This document shows positions 1-13,100 of a stretch of DNA of 64,000 nucleotides, in pieces. The notes under the pieces were generated by a model. The model had not been told where the DNA came from, did not search any database, and saw only the letters and a list, made by a program, of their open reading frames with translations. Position 1 is the stretch's first letter; every line of letters starts with the position of its first letter. This DNA comes from Biomphalaria glabrata (taxonomy: Eukaryota; Mollusca; Gastropoda; Planorbidae). The translations under genes and the position numbers were made by a program. The stretch lies in NCBI RefSeq assembly GCF_947242115.1, contig NC_074712.1:42432838-42496837 (forward strand). The letters are read 5' to 3'.

Positions 1-114
1 CTTTACCCTCAGAGCATATTTACAGTAAAAAATATGCCAGCTAAAAAAAAACTTTTTTTATAATAAAAAGAAAACTAGTAAATCTTAAAATTAAAAAGTT
101 GAAAATTAAGCTAC

Positions 115-381
115 CTGTACAATAAGTGGTCGATCCTCAGGACATGTTTGGAGTGATTCTTTTCTGTATAAAGCATCTCTTATAAATACTGATGCATGAA
201 ACATTGGTGTATAGCAGAGCTCAGCCCCGTAGTGCCGACTCAGCATTCGCCAAGCGAGCTCACTTTGATCAACCATAGGTGCAGCGACATATTTAGCTGA
301 TCTTAATATCTCCCTCCAAAATTTAAAGCCATCACTTTCTCCATTATTTGTTTCCGACATTTGGCTGATTTTATTAAACAT
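115..381 (-). CDS. DUS1L: tRNA-dihydrouridine(16/17) synthase-like, first coding exon (partial)
   Basis: This is the N-terminal exon of a DUS1L-type flavoenzyme, which reduces uridine to dihydrouridine at positions 16/17 of the tRNA D loop using FMN and NAD(P)H. The visible protein has the family's opening block: [20 protein letters not shown], then DQSELAWR, then LCYTPMFHA, then [18 protein letters not shown] is the start of the FMN-binding TIM barrel. The exon ends at 115 on a CAG/GTAGCT donor in phase 0, giving 89 codons, and the rest of the gene lies left of the window. The start at 379-381 (MFNKISQ) is the longest ATG. The in-frame ATG at 358-360 (MSETNNGE) fits the human N-terminal length better and is a real alternative. 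The gene is head to head with HAP40. Identity is clear from motif order; the exact start is uncertain. Confidence 0.88.
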
Positions 382-3300
382 CAAAGCATTACATAGAGAT
401 TAGAGTTGTTTTCAGAATGTTAATACTGTAAAAAAAAACAAAAAAAAAACTTTTGTGACATTTAAGTTACTCTGTAAATTTGAGTGAAAGAATTTAATAA
501 GGAAAAATTTTTATTTGATAGAAATATTCCCAGTATATAGGGAATAAAAAAAAATCCTTGATAAGTGACATCAGTTGCAATTTGCTTGGCAATGAATATG
601 TTTTTGCATATTATATAGATCTATATATATGAGAAGAGATGAGAAGACATGTTTGTTTACAAATCATCATGAGTACAAGTATGGTTGGTTCTAAAATTAA
701 TAGAATAGATCTATAAATTATAATATATAGTCTATATTATCTATAATATAAATAGAGTTAAGTCTAAGACTATAACAGAAGTTTTTGGGGCAGTGAGCCT
801 CAAGTCAACTCAAAGTGGTCTCAAGTGAGAGGAGACTAATTTGTTTGCAATTATAATTATCTATAATTTAAAGGAAATTTTAGTTTATAAAAGTTACTAA
901 TTAAATTAAAGTTCAAAATTATTTTACTATCTAGGTCTTATTATTCTGATAAGTGAAAATTTTAGTCTTTACTATGGTAATATTCATCTTCTGAACAAGT
1001 TAAACTCTGTTGCCAATTTTTTAAGTTTGAATGTTTATAGCTATGTTAGTTAGTCCTAGGAAAAAACTGCGAAAATCTATTTATAAGCTCGTCATCCATT
1101 TTTCAATAAAAATAGCTATATTGTTTTGTTACGCTTTGCATAGTTACAACAAAATATGATGTTGAAGACAGTTAGGTCAATGAGGTCCAGCACTAACATT
1201 AATGAACACCATTCCCCGCTCTGTACACTAACAAACACTTCATGTTATTGTATTTAAAAAAATAATATTATCTTCTTCAATTTTTTGAAATTTTAATATC
1301 AATTTCTTTTTAAACCAACTCAAGACTGACAGATTAGTGTCACTTTTCCTCTTTTAATTGCTCCCTACTCTGCTAAACCCTCAACTTTACAAAGGGTCAT
1401 TTACCGTGACCTACCTAGATCTAGTTGACCCCCAAAAAACAAAAAAAAAAAAAACAACTGCGTGACCCCGCGCGTCTAGCCCACTCACACCACACATGGA
1501 GTGTGACCTAATTTGGTACCTGAATAATTGTCCCTCCCACTACATTTTTTTTTCTGGTACTGTGTTGATGATACCATGCTAGGTACCTACCTAGGCTGGT
1601 CAATCAATAATCAGAGCGCCAAGGAGTGAAAAAAAAAGCGAGAGCAGGATTGTGCCACTCATAAAAACATTGTTTTCATTCCCATTATATCCAACTCTGC
1701 CCCTTATGTTTAGTGATATTCCCTTTCTTTTTACTCATTCACAACACACTTGTTTTAACATCTAAAACAAAAGCAAAATTAAGTAAGAAAATGTTAGACC
1801 TATACAAAATAAATCATAGAAATGTCTATTTCCACTTCCCTTTGATTGCATTTTCAACACTAAAATAGCATTCGTGTGACTTGTGTGTTATTAGGTCTAT
1901 TTAGAAGCATTTTAGGTAGTTCATATTTAGTTGATGCTTTTATTTTCTAAAAAAATCTCCTTCAACCCGAACCTACCCCCCCTTCTGTCCTAGAAAAAAA
2001 AAATGGCATCGTCCTACCAGTTTTTTTAAAACCCCTATAAAACCATTGTTTTTCAGAGTAAGCGAAACTAAATGTGTCTGAACTTAAAGAAATGGAGTAT
2101 AAACAAAAACAATGGACTAGTTTCATCATACTGTCATAGCTATCAAAATATCTAAAATAAAGGCTCATTTTAACAAAGATTGTGGGGTGTTCATTAGTGT
2201 CAGAAAATTAGGATTGTTAGGATTAGGGGTGTTCAGAAGATGAAAATTACTATAGATCTAGAATAATCTAGATCTAAAACAAAGGGTCAAAGGAAAAGGA
2301 CTGAGACTGAGTTGCTGTGAGTAATCTTGATTCTAGTACACACACTTCACACAAAACTGACAGTAGATATATTAATAATATTATTTTATATACTTAATTG
2401 ACTTAATACATATAATATTATAATATAAAATATAAGTATAATATATTAATTATTATATTAAATATATTATAATAAATATAGTCTAGATCTAGATTGGAGA
2501 TCTAAGTACTAACTAAGTAGACTCTTAGTCTACTTCATCTTCTTCATGCAGTGGAAAATTAAGAATTTTTTGCCTATCTTGAATTCTGGTCAAAGCTCCT
2601 GCGCCCAATTAATATAGTTCAGAAGAAACTACAAAAGTCTGGACAGCATATATACGGGAAGCTGCTGAAGAAATTAGTACCCTTTCTTTCTGCAAAATGA
2701 TGACAAACTAACAAAAACCCAATCCATCGAAAAAGCAAAAGAAGGTAGTGAATACTATGGATTCCCTGTAATCAAAACAACCAGAAGAAAGAAAAGACAT
2801 GATGGGAAGTTGAGTTCTAATGTAGGACTGTCAATAGAACTGCAATTCAAACGTGTTGCGACAGAAGTAGATCTAGACGTCTTGTAGTAAGTTGAGTCAT
2901 AATCAATGATAATCATAATCATAAACATTAAGTAGTGATTAACTTCATATGATTAAGTAGTCTTACTTACTAACTTAGTAATTATAGCTACTAAGCAGCC
3001 TAACCCCCTACTCTACGCTAGAAGTAGATCTAGTAGTAGAGTAGATCTAGATTCTAGACTAGTAGTAGTCGCTACGGCTACTGCCTCTGCCCTGGCACTA
3101 CTCACTAACTCAGACTACTGCTCCTACTGAGCTAATGAGTCCTACTAGTAACTACTACTGCCTACGCCTACGGCTACTTCAGACACTAACACACTTCGAC
3201 TTCAGTACTCTACTTCTACTTGTCTTTAGTCATAGTTTCTCTAGTAATAGAGTACTCGTCATGCCGATCATATAATATATCTATTTATCATATAGATCTA

Positions 3301-3725
3301 TATCTAGACTATATTTTTAATAGATAGACTAGACATAAGACACTCGGCCACGGTGACTAGGTGACTAGTAGACTTATAATTTCTTAGTACTTGGACTTGG
3401 TCTACTAGAGATTAACTAGACCACCAAGTCAAGCCTAAATATCATGTAGATATACAGAGCTCTTCTTTTACAAAAAATAGAACTAGATCTAGTCTCTAGA
3501 AATTTATATCACAGACCTATAGATCTACTATAGATTCTAGAAAATTTAGAATAGCCGCACAGACCTAGAGTCTAGATTCTAGATCTATAATCTAGAGTCT
3601 AGTAGATCTAGATCTATAGAATAGATTCTAGATCTATGTCTATGTAGTCTAGTCAGTCTAGATGTCGAGCACATCTAGGCTAGCCCCCTACCTACCCTAG
3701 GCAGATCTTGACTACAACACAAGAA
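382..3725. other. Intergenic region between divergent DUS1L and HAP40
   Basis: No gene was found in this 3.3-kb stretch, which should hold both 5' UTRs and promoters. Contents in order: AT-rich sequence with AGATCTAT motifs (600-760), a TIR-flanked repeat (about 971-2257, listed separately), a short stretch at 2620-2880 that reads like decayed coding sequence but matches no family I recognise, and then an extremely AGATCT/TCTAGA-rich island (about 2470-4150) that contains HAP40 exon 1. No convincing TATA box was singled out because the whole region is AT-rich. Confidence 0.6.
971..2257 (-). mobile_element. TIR-flanked non-autonomous DNA element, family unassigned (copy 1)
   Basis: A ~26-bp imperfect inverted repeat bounds this stretch: TTCATCTTCTGAACA at 984-998 and its reverse complement near 2231-2245, each followed outward by a GTAAT/ATTAC and CTAT(A/G)G match. 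The interior from about 1150 to 2257 matches 40775-42840 in inverted orientation, so it is a dispersed repeat rather than local noise. Short motifs of the form CACTAAYRAACACC recur near both ends and in the middle. No transposase coding sequence was found and no clear target duplication could be fixed, so the superfamily is open. Confidence 0.5.
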
Positions 3726-4150
3726 ATGGAAAAGGATAGTGATATATTGCTTAAATATAGAGCCATCACTAACAAACTAAAAAAGTAAAAAAAAAATCAT
3801 TTTTATTATCAAATCAAATGGTAATCTAGATAAATCTAGATCTAGTTATAGTTTATAGATGTAGTCTAGATCTATTCTACACTTCTACAGTTACAGTTTG
3901 TTTACACTAAATGTGACTATTACAGTTAAATTTACACTACATGTCTACATGTATTTAGTTTACTCTAAAAAAAAATGATTAGGTAGTTGCACCAAAAAAT
4001 TTGGGTTAGGGTTAGGGTTAGGTCTAAAAAGTCTAGATTCTAGATCTATAGTCTCTATTCTATCAATTCTATGTCTATGACTATGAGTCTATGTTCATAA
4101 AATAATGGGCATAATGTTGTCAGGACTAGATTAGACTAGATCTACCTTAC
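2470..4150. repeat. AGATCT/TCTAGA-rich low-complexity island at the HAP40 5' end
   Basis: The stretch is packed with overlapping palindromic hexamers AGATCT, TCTAGA and CTAGAT with irregular spacing, rather than a fixed-period tandem repeat. HAP40 coding exon 1 (3726-3784) sits inside it. Similar islands lie at 35270-37510 and 40050-40790 (MBOAT7 5' side) and near 43060-43140 (EXOC7 5' side). Confidence 0.8.
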
Positions 4151-7100
4151 AAATATTATATAAGATAAGAAGAAATAATTCTGCTGGAACAGACACAAAA
4201 TAGAGCAGTGAGATTCATAACAAACGAATATTCACATTTGACTAGAGTAATACCTTTAGTAAAATCACTAAATTTAGAAAGCCTTCAGGACAGAAGACTC
4301 AAAAGTAAAGTAGCAATTATACATAAAACACTGAACCATAATCTTCAAATACAAAAACTAAATTTAATAAAATACTCTGAAAGACACAAAGATAAAGGCA
4401 CATTCCTCGTCCCATATGCTAGGACAAATTTGTACAAATACTCCTTCTTCCCTAGTGCTATTAGAGCATGGAATGGGTTGCCTGAGCTAGCCAGGAAAAC
4501 CAGTGACTTAGCAGAATTTAGGTTATTGGTTAATATGCATGACTAAATGCATGACGCATAGGACGTAACCATCTTTTTTGAATTAACGTCTGTATTATAT
4601 AAGATAAGATTAGATTTTAGTATAGAAGTACCACTTACATAAACCATAATTTTAACAGCTGGGCTAGGTTTAAACACTTAAAAACTTATAGATTTATCCT
4701 GCATGGTGGATGACCACGTGCCAAAGGCGGTCCTTTTTGGTGAGCTTATAGATCTCTAGGCTTAGGAGAATGAACAGCTTTATAAAAGATCAACTCAGGT
4801 GCCATTTTGCCCTCACTGGCATAGAAGAAAGCAGCTGGCATCAGATAGGATCTGAAAGTGATAGTTGGGACACACATTTGAGGCCCCCAAAAAAGCTCTT
4901 ATTCTTGTAGAAGACAAGCACAGATGATAAGAAAACTTAATTAGACCCCTGCAGACAACTGTTTTGTGGAAAAAACTTAATTAGACCCCTGCAGACAACT
5001 GTTTTGTGGAAAATTGTACAAACTGGGTTTGCATGGCTATGTGAAACACTGCTCTTATCTTTAATCTTCGGAATTGAAGACTTTCCCATTTTTATTATTT
5101 TAAAAATTAAATCTATTTCAGTGATAAAGCTTTTTTACGTCTTTCTTTAGATTCTCTCTAGATAGATCTAGATTCTAGAAAGAGATCTTCCTGTTAACAG
5201 AAAAAATGAGAAATTTTTACAAATCAAACAAGCACATAAAAATGAAATGTTATAGGATATTTAAAATATTTAACCTTGGCCAGACCAATTTTAGAATATT
5301 AATCCTTTGTTTGGTATACCTAAATTTAAGAAACCATTTTTAAAAAGACTTGATTTGAAACAAACTAAAAATTTTACAAAATACAGCTGTGAGATTTATA
5401 AATATTCACATTTGACTTGAATAATACCATTAGTAAAATAAATAAATTTAGAGACAGTTCAGGACAGAAGACTTAAAACTAAAGTAGCAATAATACATAC
5501 AACACTGAATCATAACTTACAATATATTTAAAAATGCAACCTAATAAATTGCTCAGAAAGACACAATGATTAAAGGTGCATTATTTCATATCCTAAGAAA
5601 AATTGGTACTAGTGATATTTATTCCTTAGTGCTATTAGAGCATGGAAGGGGTGACCTGAATCAGCCAGGAAAACCAATGACTTACTAGAGTTTAAAGTCT
5701 CAAATTAACATGCACAGCTAGATTAAAAGATAGGTATGTGTAGGGTGTAATTTTGTTTTTTGATGGAATGCATGACAAGTGACTGCATTTTAATGTAATG
5801 TAGATATTATCTAGATCTAGATGCCAGAAGGTAGGGTAGATGGACTGTCATGTAAAATTAAGTTTAAAAAAAAAGGTTTAAATATAATATGTATAGTAGT
5901 GTTCTTTCTTGGTGAGGCAATGGTCTTATGGCATGCGTGCTGGACTTTCGTTTAATCATCTCGATGGTCCTGGGCTCATACTTTGCCCGCTGACATCCCC
6001 CATTGTCCTGTGGGAGGTTTGGACTAGGAAGTAAATTATCTTCAACTCTAAAGGAGCATCATTGCAGGAACATATAAAACATTTTTTTTTTAAATTTCAT
6101 ATTTGAATAATAGTTCAAGCTAATTTCTTAAGGATATATTTAATATCAAACCTTTTTTTATTTAAAAAAAAATGTTAAATAATACCGGTAGTTAACTTTC
6201 TGTTTTTGATTGTTGACACTAAGTTTAAGGTTTAAATACTGTCACTTTCTGTTATTTTACAGGAAGTTTCATTTTGGCAGAAGGTAACAAAATAACATAA
6301 TAATATTCTTTTAACTAACTTTTGACATGACTTTTTTTTTATCAGGAGATTTTTGAAAAAGCCAAATGTAGCTGAAGGAAGTGAACAGTTTGGTAAGTCG
6401 TACTGGCAAGTTGGCTGGCTAATAAATTTGTTTATCAGAATGTAGCTGTTTAGTGGAGAAAGTTTTAGATTAATTCATTTTTTATTTTAAATTTAATTTT
6501 TAAATTGAAATGCAGTTTAATTATTGAATAATTAGAAATTAGTAGGATGCTGCTAAGTACTACTTTAAATGAAACTTTCACCCTACAGTGGGACAGATGT
6601 GAGGATGTAATAATTTTTTTGAAGGAACTTCTGTATTCTTAGGGAAATATTGCTTATATTTGTATACTTATTCTTAATGTTTTTAAATTTTATTTTCAGC
6701 TAGTCTTGCTAAAAGTCTAAAAAATCAAGAATGTCCTCAATATGCTGGTTTTTGTTGTCTTGCTCAGGCAAGGTAAGATGTTTCCATTCTTTTTTTCTTT
6801 CTTTTTTTTTTAATTATAAATTATATATTAAATTATTTTAACTAAACAATCTACTTTTTTAACTTAAGTCACTTATGACCAAGTACTAATAATGCATAAA
6901 AATTATGATTTTGTTACCCAGTTAGGCAATATTAATAATACAACAGTAATTATTTTGGATGTTTGATATACTGCAGTCTTTGATCTAAATTTAAAAAAAT
7001 ATATTTATTTCAAGACTAGATAAAATTTTTAACACTATTTTCCATGAAAAAAAACTTACAAAAACAAAATGATGAAAAACTTTATTTTGAACTAGCATTT

Positions 7101-10100
7101 GCAGTATCTTCTTTAGATCAGTCTAATCCATTCCCTTTTATAAAATGTTTGTCTTAGCAAATTTGTTGTGTGAAAAGTTAGAACATGTTTTTCAAACTCT
7201 GAAAATTAACAGCTTGATCTGTTCAATTGATTTTTCATTAGGTGTGAGCACACATTATCCAATGCTGCTGGCGAGGCACAAGCACTGACTGATGCAGCAA
7301 GAGCTTTTCTAGAGGCTGAACTAATGGACAGAGAGCTAGGAGTTCCTGGATTTCAAGAGAATCTTACGTCCTCAATCAATTGTTACAGTCATGCAATAAG
7401 AGTAAGTTATAAGCTCATCAAATTTGATTTATTAATGATTTCACCCTGCTAGCTCACAATGAACATGAGCTCCAGATTGTGGTCAACAAATTTGCATATG
7501 CTGCCACCTCTTTCGGTTTATCTATAAATCTCTGAAAACAGAAATCATATTCCAGAAGTCATCCAATAAAACCTACTCAGCCCCCTACAAAATTCAATGT
7601 CTACCAAGCAGTAGTTTTCTCAACCCTTCTATATGGATCTGAGACATGGGTATTATACAGAAAGCAACTAAGACTGCTTGAATGCTTTCACCAAAGATGT
7701 TTGCGATCCATCATAGACATACAGTGGCAAGACTGCGCTACAAACAGTGATGTCTTTGCAAACGCCGGTATGGACAGTACAGAGGGACTTCTTATGGTCA
7801 GACAGTTATGCTGGGCAGAGCATGTATCCCATATGTGGGATGAATGTAAGTCAAAATAATTTTTTTTTTGTGATCTGAAAGGTGGTAGACGTACAGAGGT
7901 GCCCCACAGAAACGATTTAAAGACCTGCTTAGACACCTGGTTGCATGTGGCTTCAGAACGAGACAGCTGGAGGTCACTTATAAAGGCCATGGGATACCCA
8001 TTTGAGAGCAAAAGAAAATCTGCTGCCAAGAAAAGATATAGACAGCGAAAAAAAAAATCAAAATTACCACCGGCGGACAATAATTATGCCTGCTCTGGAT
8101 GGGGCAAAATATGTAGGTCACAGCTGGGCTGTGTAGCCACGGGAAATACTGCATCTCTCATGAATCTTCGTACTCGAAGACAAGCCTTGTTAATATTTAT
8201 TAATAGTTTTGATCAGATTATATAAAACACTTTTAATAATATAGAAAAATAAAATAACCAGACTTTGCATAAAATTCAGTATTGGAATATAAAATCTAGC
8301 TATAAAACAAAAAATTACTATTCATTTTGAATTTTGTTTTAGAGATGTTGTGAGTTTTTTTGTTTTTTTTTCAGTATAATGTCTATCGTAGCTAATTTTC
8401 TCTCTCAATACGTTGTTGTACCAGTTGTAATAATGGGTGCAGCTAAAAGTGTTTAGTATGGTAATAGTTTGAATTTTGAGTTTTACTTTTTCAGCTCCTG
8501 ATTGCCATGAAAAGCCATTTATCATTATCATCATCATCAAACTTCATTTGAGGAAGGGCTGGGAGCTCAAATTCTCTCTTGCAAAAGCCCTGGACATGAA
8601 CATTGCTGTTTTGTGTAGTGCATACATGTCACCATACAGATAGAGAATTTGTGGTTTCCCAGACCTGTGGAAATGGAGATTAGCAAGCCTGGGGCAGTCA
8701 AAAAGAATACGAGACATGGTTTCATCCTCTTCCCCGCAGCGGGGGCACAGTGAGTCAAAGTTTGGCCATAGCTGTGAGAAATATGAGCCAAATGGACAGC
8801 GACCTGTCCTGCACTATGCTTTAATATCTTGGATCATGCACTCCCAGAATCCACTGGCTTTTTGGGACTTGTCCCAGCACTCCACTTTTCCTTATTTTTT
8901 ATAGTTTCCAGAGCATGATGAAAACTCACAGCCTGCTCAGTTGGTGGGCCAAGGATTCAGCAATGGTGTTGTCAGTCACACCTATGTGACTCAGTACCCA
9001 CTGCATTATTACAGGGGTGCCATAGTGTTGATTGATATTGTGTGAAGCCATGATGACAGTGTTGATATTGGGGGAACATAGTCAATGGCTTTGCAAAGCC
9101 TGTAGTACAGGATTTGAGTCAGTGACCACAACACTGTGTCAAATGTCCCTCGCCGAGTTGAGAGTCAATGAATTTCAAGGCTTCACAGATCACCATGACC
9201 TCCCCATCAAAACTGCAAACACTACCACTTGTTTGAAAGATTTTAACTGAGTCAGAACCAAGAAACTCAATATAGGCTCCATAGCCTGTTCGTTCAGAGT
9301 CCATTGATGCCGACCCATCAGTATATGCAAAAATGGCACTAGGTTTGAAGGCTATGATGGTCTCCAGTGCTAGTATTTGAAGGTCCTTAGATGAATGCCT
9401 TAGCTTAGTGGTGTTAGGGTCTACTAGTAAGGGGCCGTTGGGCGACATTAAGGGAGAAGGGAAAACGTTGAATGCTTTATCTATTTGGTGGAGAGGCCAG
9501 CTTTATCAAATAGTCTATTGGCATGATGCATAAAAGACTGCATCTGGATACTTCTTCTGCATCTTGAACCATCCACTAATTTTCTAGCAGGGAAGTATTC
9601 ATCCTGCCTTTTGTACTACTCAAAGCAAGTCAGTATTGACTGTTCTCTCCTAAGTTAAGGTGGACCTACATTGGTCATTATTTCAGCTGCATTTACTAGG
9701 TTTGGGACTGTATCTTATCAAGCTTTTCAAGAGCCATAGATTTGAATAGGATGATTGTAGTCGATCTGTGATCGGGCTGCTCCTAAATACAGTGATCAAA
9801 GCATGAAAAGCCATTTGATATCAGAGCCTTTTGGTGATTTGTTCAAAATATCTTCAAACTTTTTATTATGTCCATTTTAAAAACACATTCATTATTTTTC
9901 TTAACATTTAAATTTAAGGTTACCCATTTTTCTAACATTTTTTATTTATATTTGAAATACATTGCTTTTTTTGTTTCTTGACTAGTGCCATAAAGTAATG
10001 TATTTCAATGAGACTGTAATTTGTTTTTAATGCTTCATTTTTTTTTTGTTGCAGGTTCATATTGAAAATAAACAAATCGCTTTAGCTGCATCACTTTGTC

Positions 10101-13100
10101 TTGAAGTTGGCAATGTTCTCAGAGTGAGTCAAATAGTTTTGTTTTATATCATTTTTTAAAAATAATTAGCATAAAATGATTATATAATTATAATTATTAT
10201 AAAATAATGTATGCAAGAAGTAACCTCTGTATTTTATAAGATAAGAAGATAAATTAGATGATTGTTTTTTAAACAGAACTAACATAGTTACAACAAAAAT
10301 TAGATTTATAATTGAAACACCAAGTAAATGTAACTCTAATATACACGCAATACTGAATACAGTAGATATGAAATTGTTAGGCTTGATGTATACAATTCAT
10401 TTAGGTATGGGCTTGCAGCGTCATTAGAGTAGATCTAGTGAAACCATTTTGTCTGAGTCCTCTGAGTCCACCCAACTCAAATGGGTACCTGACATTAGTT
10501 TGGTGAAAAGTAAATGTGGTTTGTCATTGTGCTGGCCACAAACAGATGACCTTTACATCATCTGCCCTATATATAGAAAGGTCTGTAAAGGTACTTTACT
10601 TTTTTATATATGATATTTAAAGGCAAAACTAAAATATTGAAAACAAAAATTTGCCACAAAACTTTTGCTAGACCATCGAAAAAGTCCTAAAGAAATTATA
10701 TGGAAATCATTAACGGCATGATGATTATACTGTTAAGACTTGGGAATGAACTAAAGAAAATAACTCACTGATTCTCAGATTGCTGGTATCCAACAATCAA
10801 TATCCCTGATAAAAAGAAATAATGTCAAAATTTCCAAATCAAATTTACATATCCCGATTCACTAACACAATAGAAAACAATCCTCAATCCTCCGTCAAGA
10901 AATCCAAAAATCATAACTAAAGTTTCTTAAAACATTTACGCCCAACAGCATAAACAAAAATCACCCTACTTTGCACGTGGAAAAAATGATTAGTCAGGGA
11001 GAAACAGGGTTACAACAATACATATAAAAAAGGAGCCATGCCAACTATATCAGAATGCATCTTTAGAGATGAAAAACAACTTGAAAGAATGTCAGACAAT
11101 AGTCGGTAGAAATTAATGTATCATTAAAAATGATGAGGCAGGAGATTCGAGGGCAGACTATGAATAAAATGCTTGATGATGTCAACACAGATCTCCAACC
11201 ACTTTGAGTAGGGTGAATGGTGTTGAATAGCTTTTGAATGATTTGAATGTAAGAATGCCCTTTGTGGGTTGTAGCACCACTGGGGCAGATGGATTCAGTT
11301 AAAAGTTTGAAAAATGCATAATGTTGAATAAAGATATTTCATATTTCTAGATTACTTAACTTGTAATTATACAAACATACAACTTGTAATTGATTAGGTT
11401 TACAGAAGATATAGTTGGAATGTATTTAATATAATCTGTTAACATTGTGTCTATTAGTGTTGACAATAGTTGACTAATTCACAGATTTCACAAATATTTT
11501 TATGTAGCTAAATTTTCTTTACAAGTCCCATGAAAGGATTTCTGTATTTATTTTTTGTTGCCAGAAAGTTAATAAACCTGGAGAAGCCATAGCACATTAT
11601 CAAAGAGCTGCAGAACTACAGTCACAGGTACTAACTCTGCTTTAAAAGTAAACTGATTTGGAAACATTTCAACCATTTCAGAAACATATATATAGATAGA
11701 TGTATATAAAATCTCTCTCTTCCTCTATGACAGTCCTGAAATCTTTCATTACTAGTCAATAGTTATGAAGATGTTATCTAAAAATACACAACTTGGAATA
11801 GAAGAAACTAGGCTTTGGAACTGCCCACAGTGGTTGGGTGGCATTAACCACTTGATTACCTATCAAGGCAGAGTTTGAATCTCGATCCAAGCTAAATTGT
11901 GTTTGCTGAATGCCTAAAGGCAGAACAGAAACCTTTATGATAGCCCCTCTCCCTGAGCATCCTCAAAAGGAATTGGAACAAAATGCACTGAGAATGCTTG
12001 TAGCATGAGAGATGCACTATATTAAAAAAATAATAAAAACCAAAACAAATATTTTAGTGTCTGATACATTTGTTTAATCATATATAATCATTTTTTAATA
12101 TACTTTACTTTACTTCCAATTAGATTTTTAAAAAATTACAAATATATAAACTTTCAAGTCATCATTCACTCAAAGAAATTTCCTTTCAGTTTTTTGTGCA
12201 ATAAAATCACACTAACTTTTTTTTGTGCCAACTAATTGCATACATATCTTTTGTTTATTTTTCTATGACCACAAAGTAACCACAGACTCTTAACTCTGTA
12301 TCCTTTGGCTCAAATGATAAACTTTTGATGATGTTATATTACAGAGTGCTCTGGATTGTCTAGATGCCCTCAACATGGTAGCCAAGTGTAAAATGGATAC
12401 AAGTAATTTATTCTGTTTAACATTTATGTACATTTATCAAATTGATTTAAAAAAAAGGATAATAGTTATTCCTTAAAAAAATAGCATCAGTATGATAATA
12501 GATATATTCAAGTACTTTTTTTTTACTTACTGACTTATTGCTAATTCTCATACTCTGCGTATGAATATCATTTTTGTTTCCAGTTCTTCTTTATATCTAT
12601 ATCTTTGGAATAACTTATGTTTAATGTTGCTGGAACTGCTGACAAGTATCAAGTTTCCCAAATTGTTTGTGTTTCTTGTGTCACTCCAAATCATAAAATA
12701 TATTGAGACTTTTTATTTAAATATTATTATTTTTTCTTTTCTTTGATTATTTAAGTTGTAAATAGATGAAATTAAAAACTGAAAATAGTGTGTGTGTGTG
12801 TGTGGATTAAATTGATTAAATGTAAAAGGAAATATCCATTGCATTGGAGAATGCACAACAAAGTATTTTATCCTTAAGGGCTAGATCTACATTATATCCA
12901 GAAATGAGAAGCCAAAGATGTGTCTGGTTGTGCATCTAGGCTTTCGTGTATCTTGTAAAAGGTGGGGCTCTTGATTTATTGTATATGCTGGTGGTGGATA
13001 AAAGCCAAGAATTTTTGTGGATTAAGTCTAAGGATAAAAAAATTTGGTCTCAAAAGTTATCACTGTTTGGGTTTCAGTGTGTTATACCAACAAAGCCCTG

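Noticed and set aside
6252-6284. Possible small HAP40 exon just upstream of exon 2
   Set aside because: It would encode KFHFGRR before RFLKKPN, which is not conserved, whereas exon 1 at 3726-3784 gives the conserved YRAITNKLKK and correct phase.
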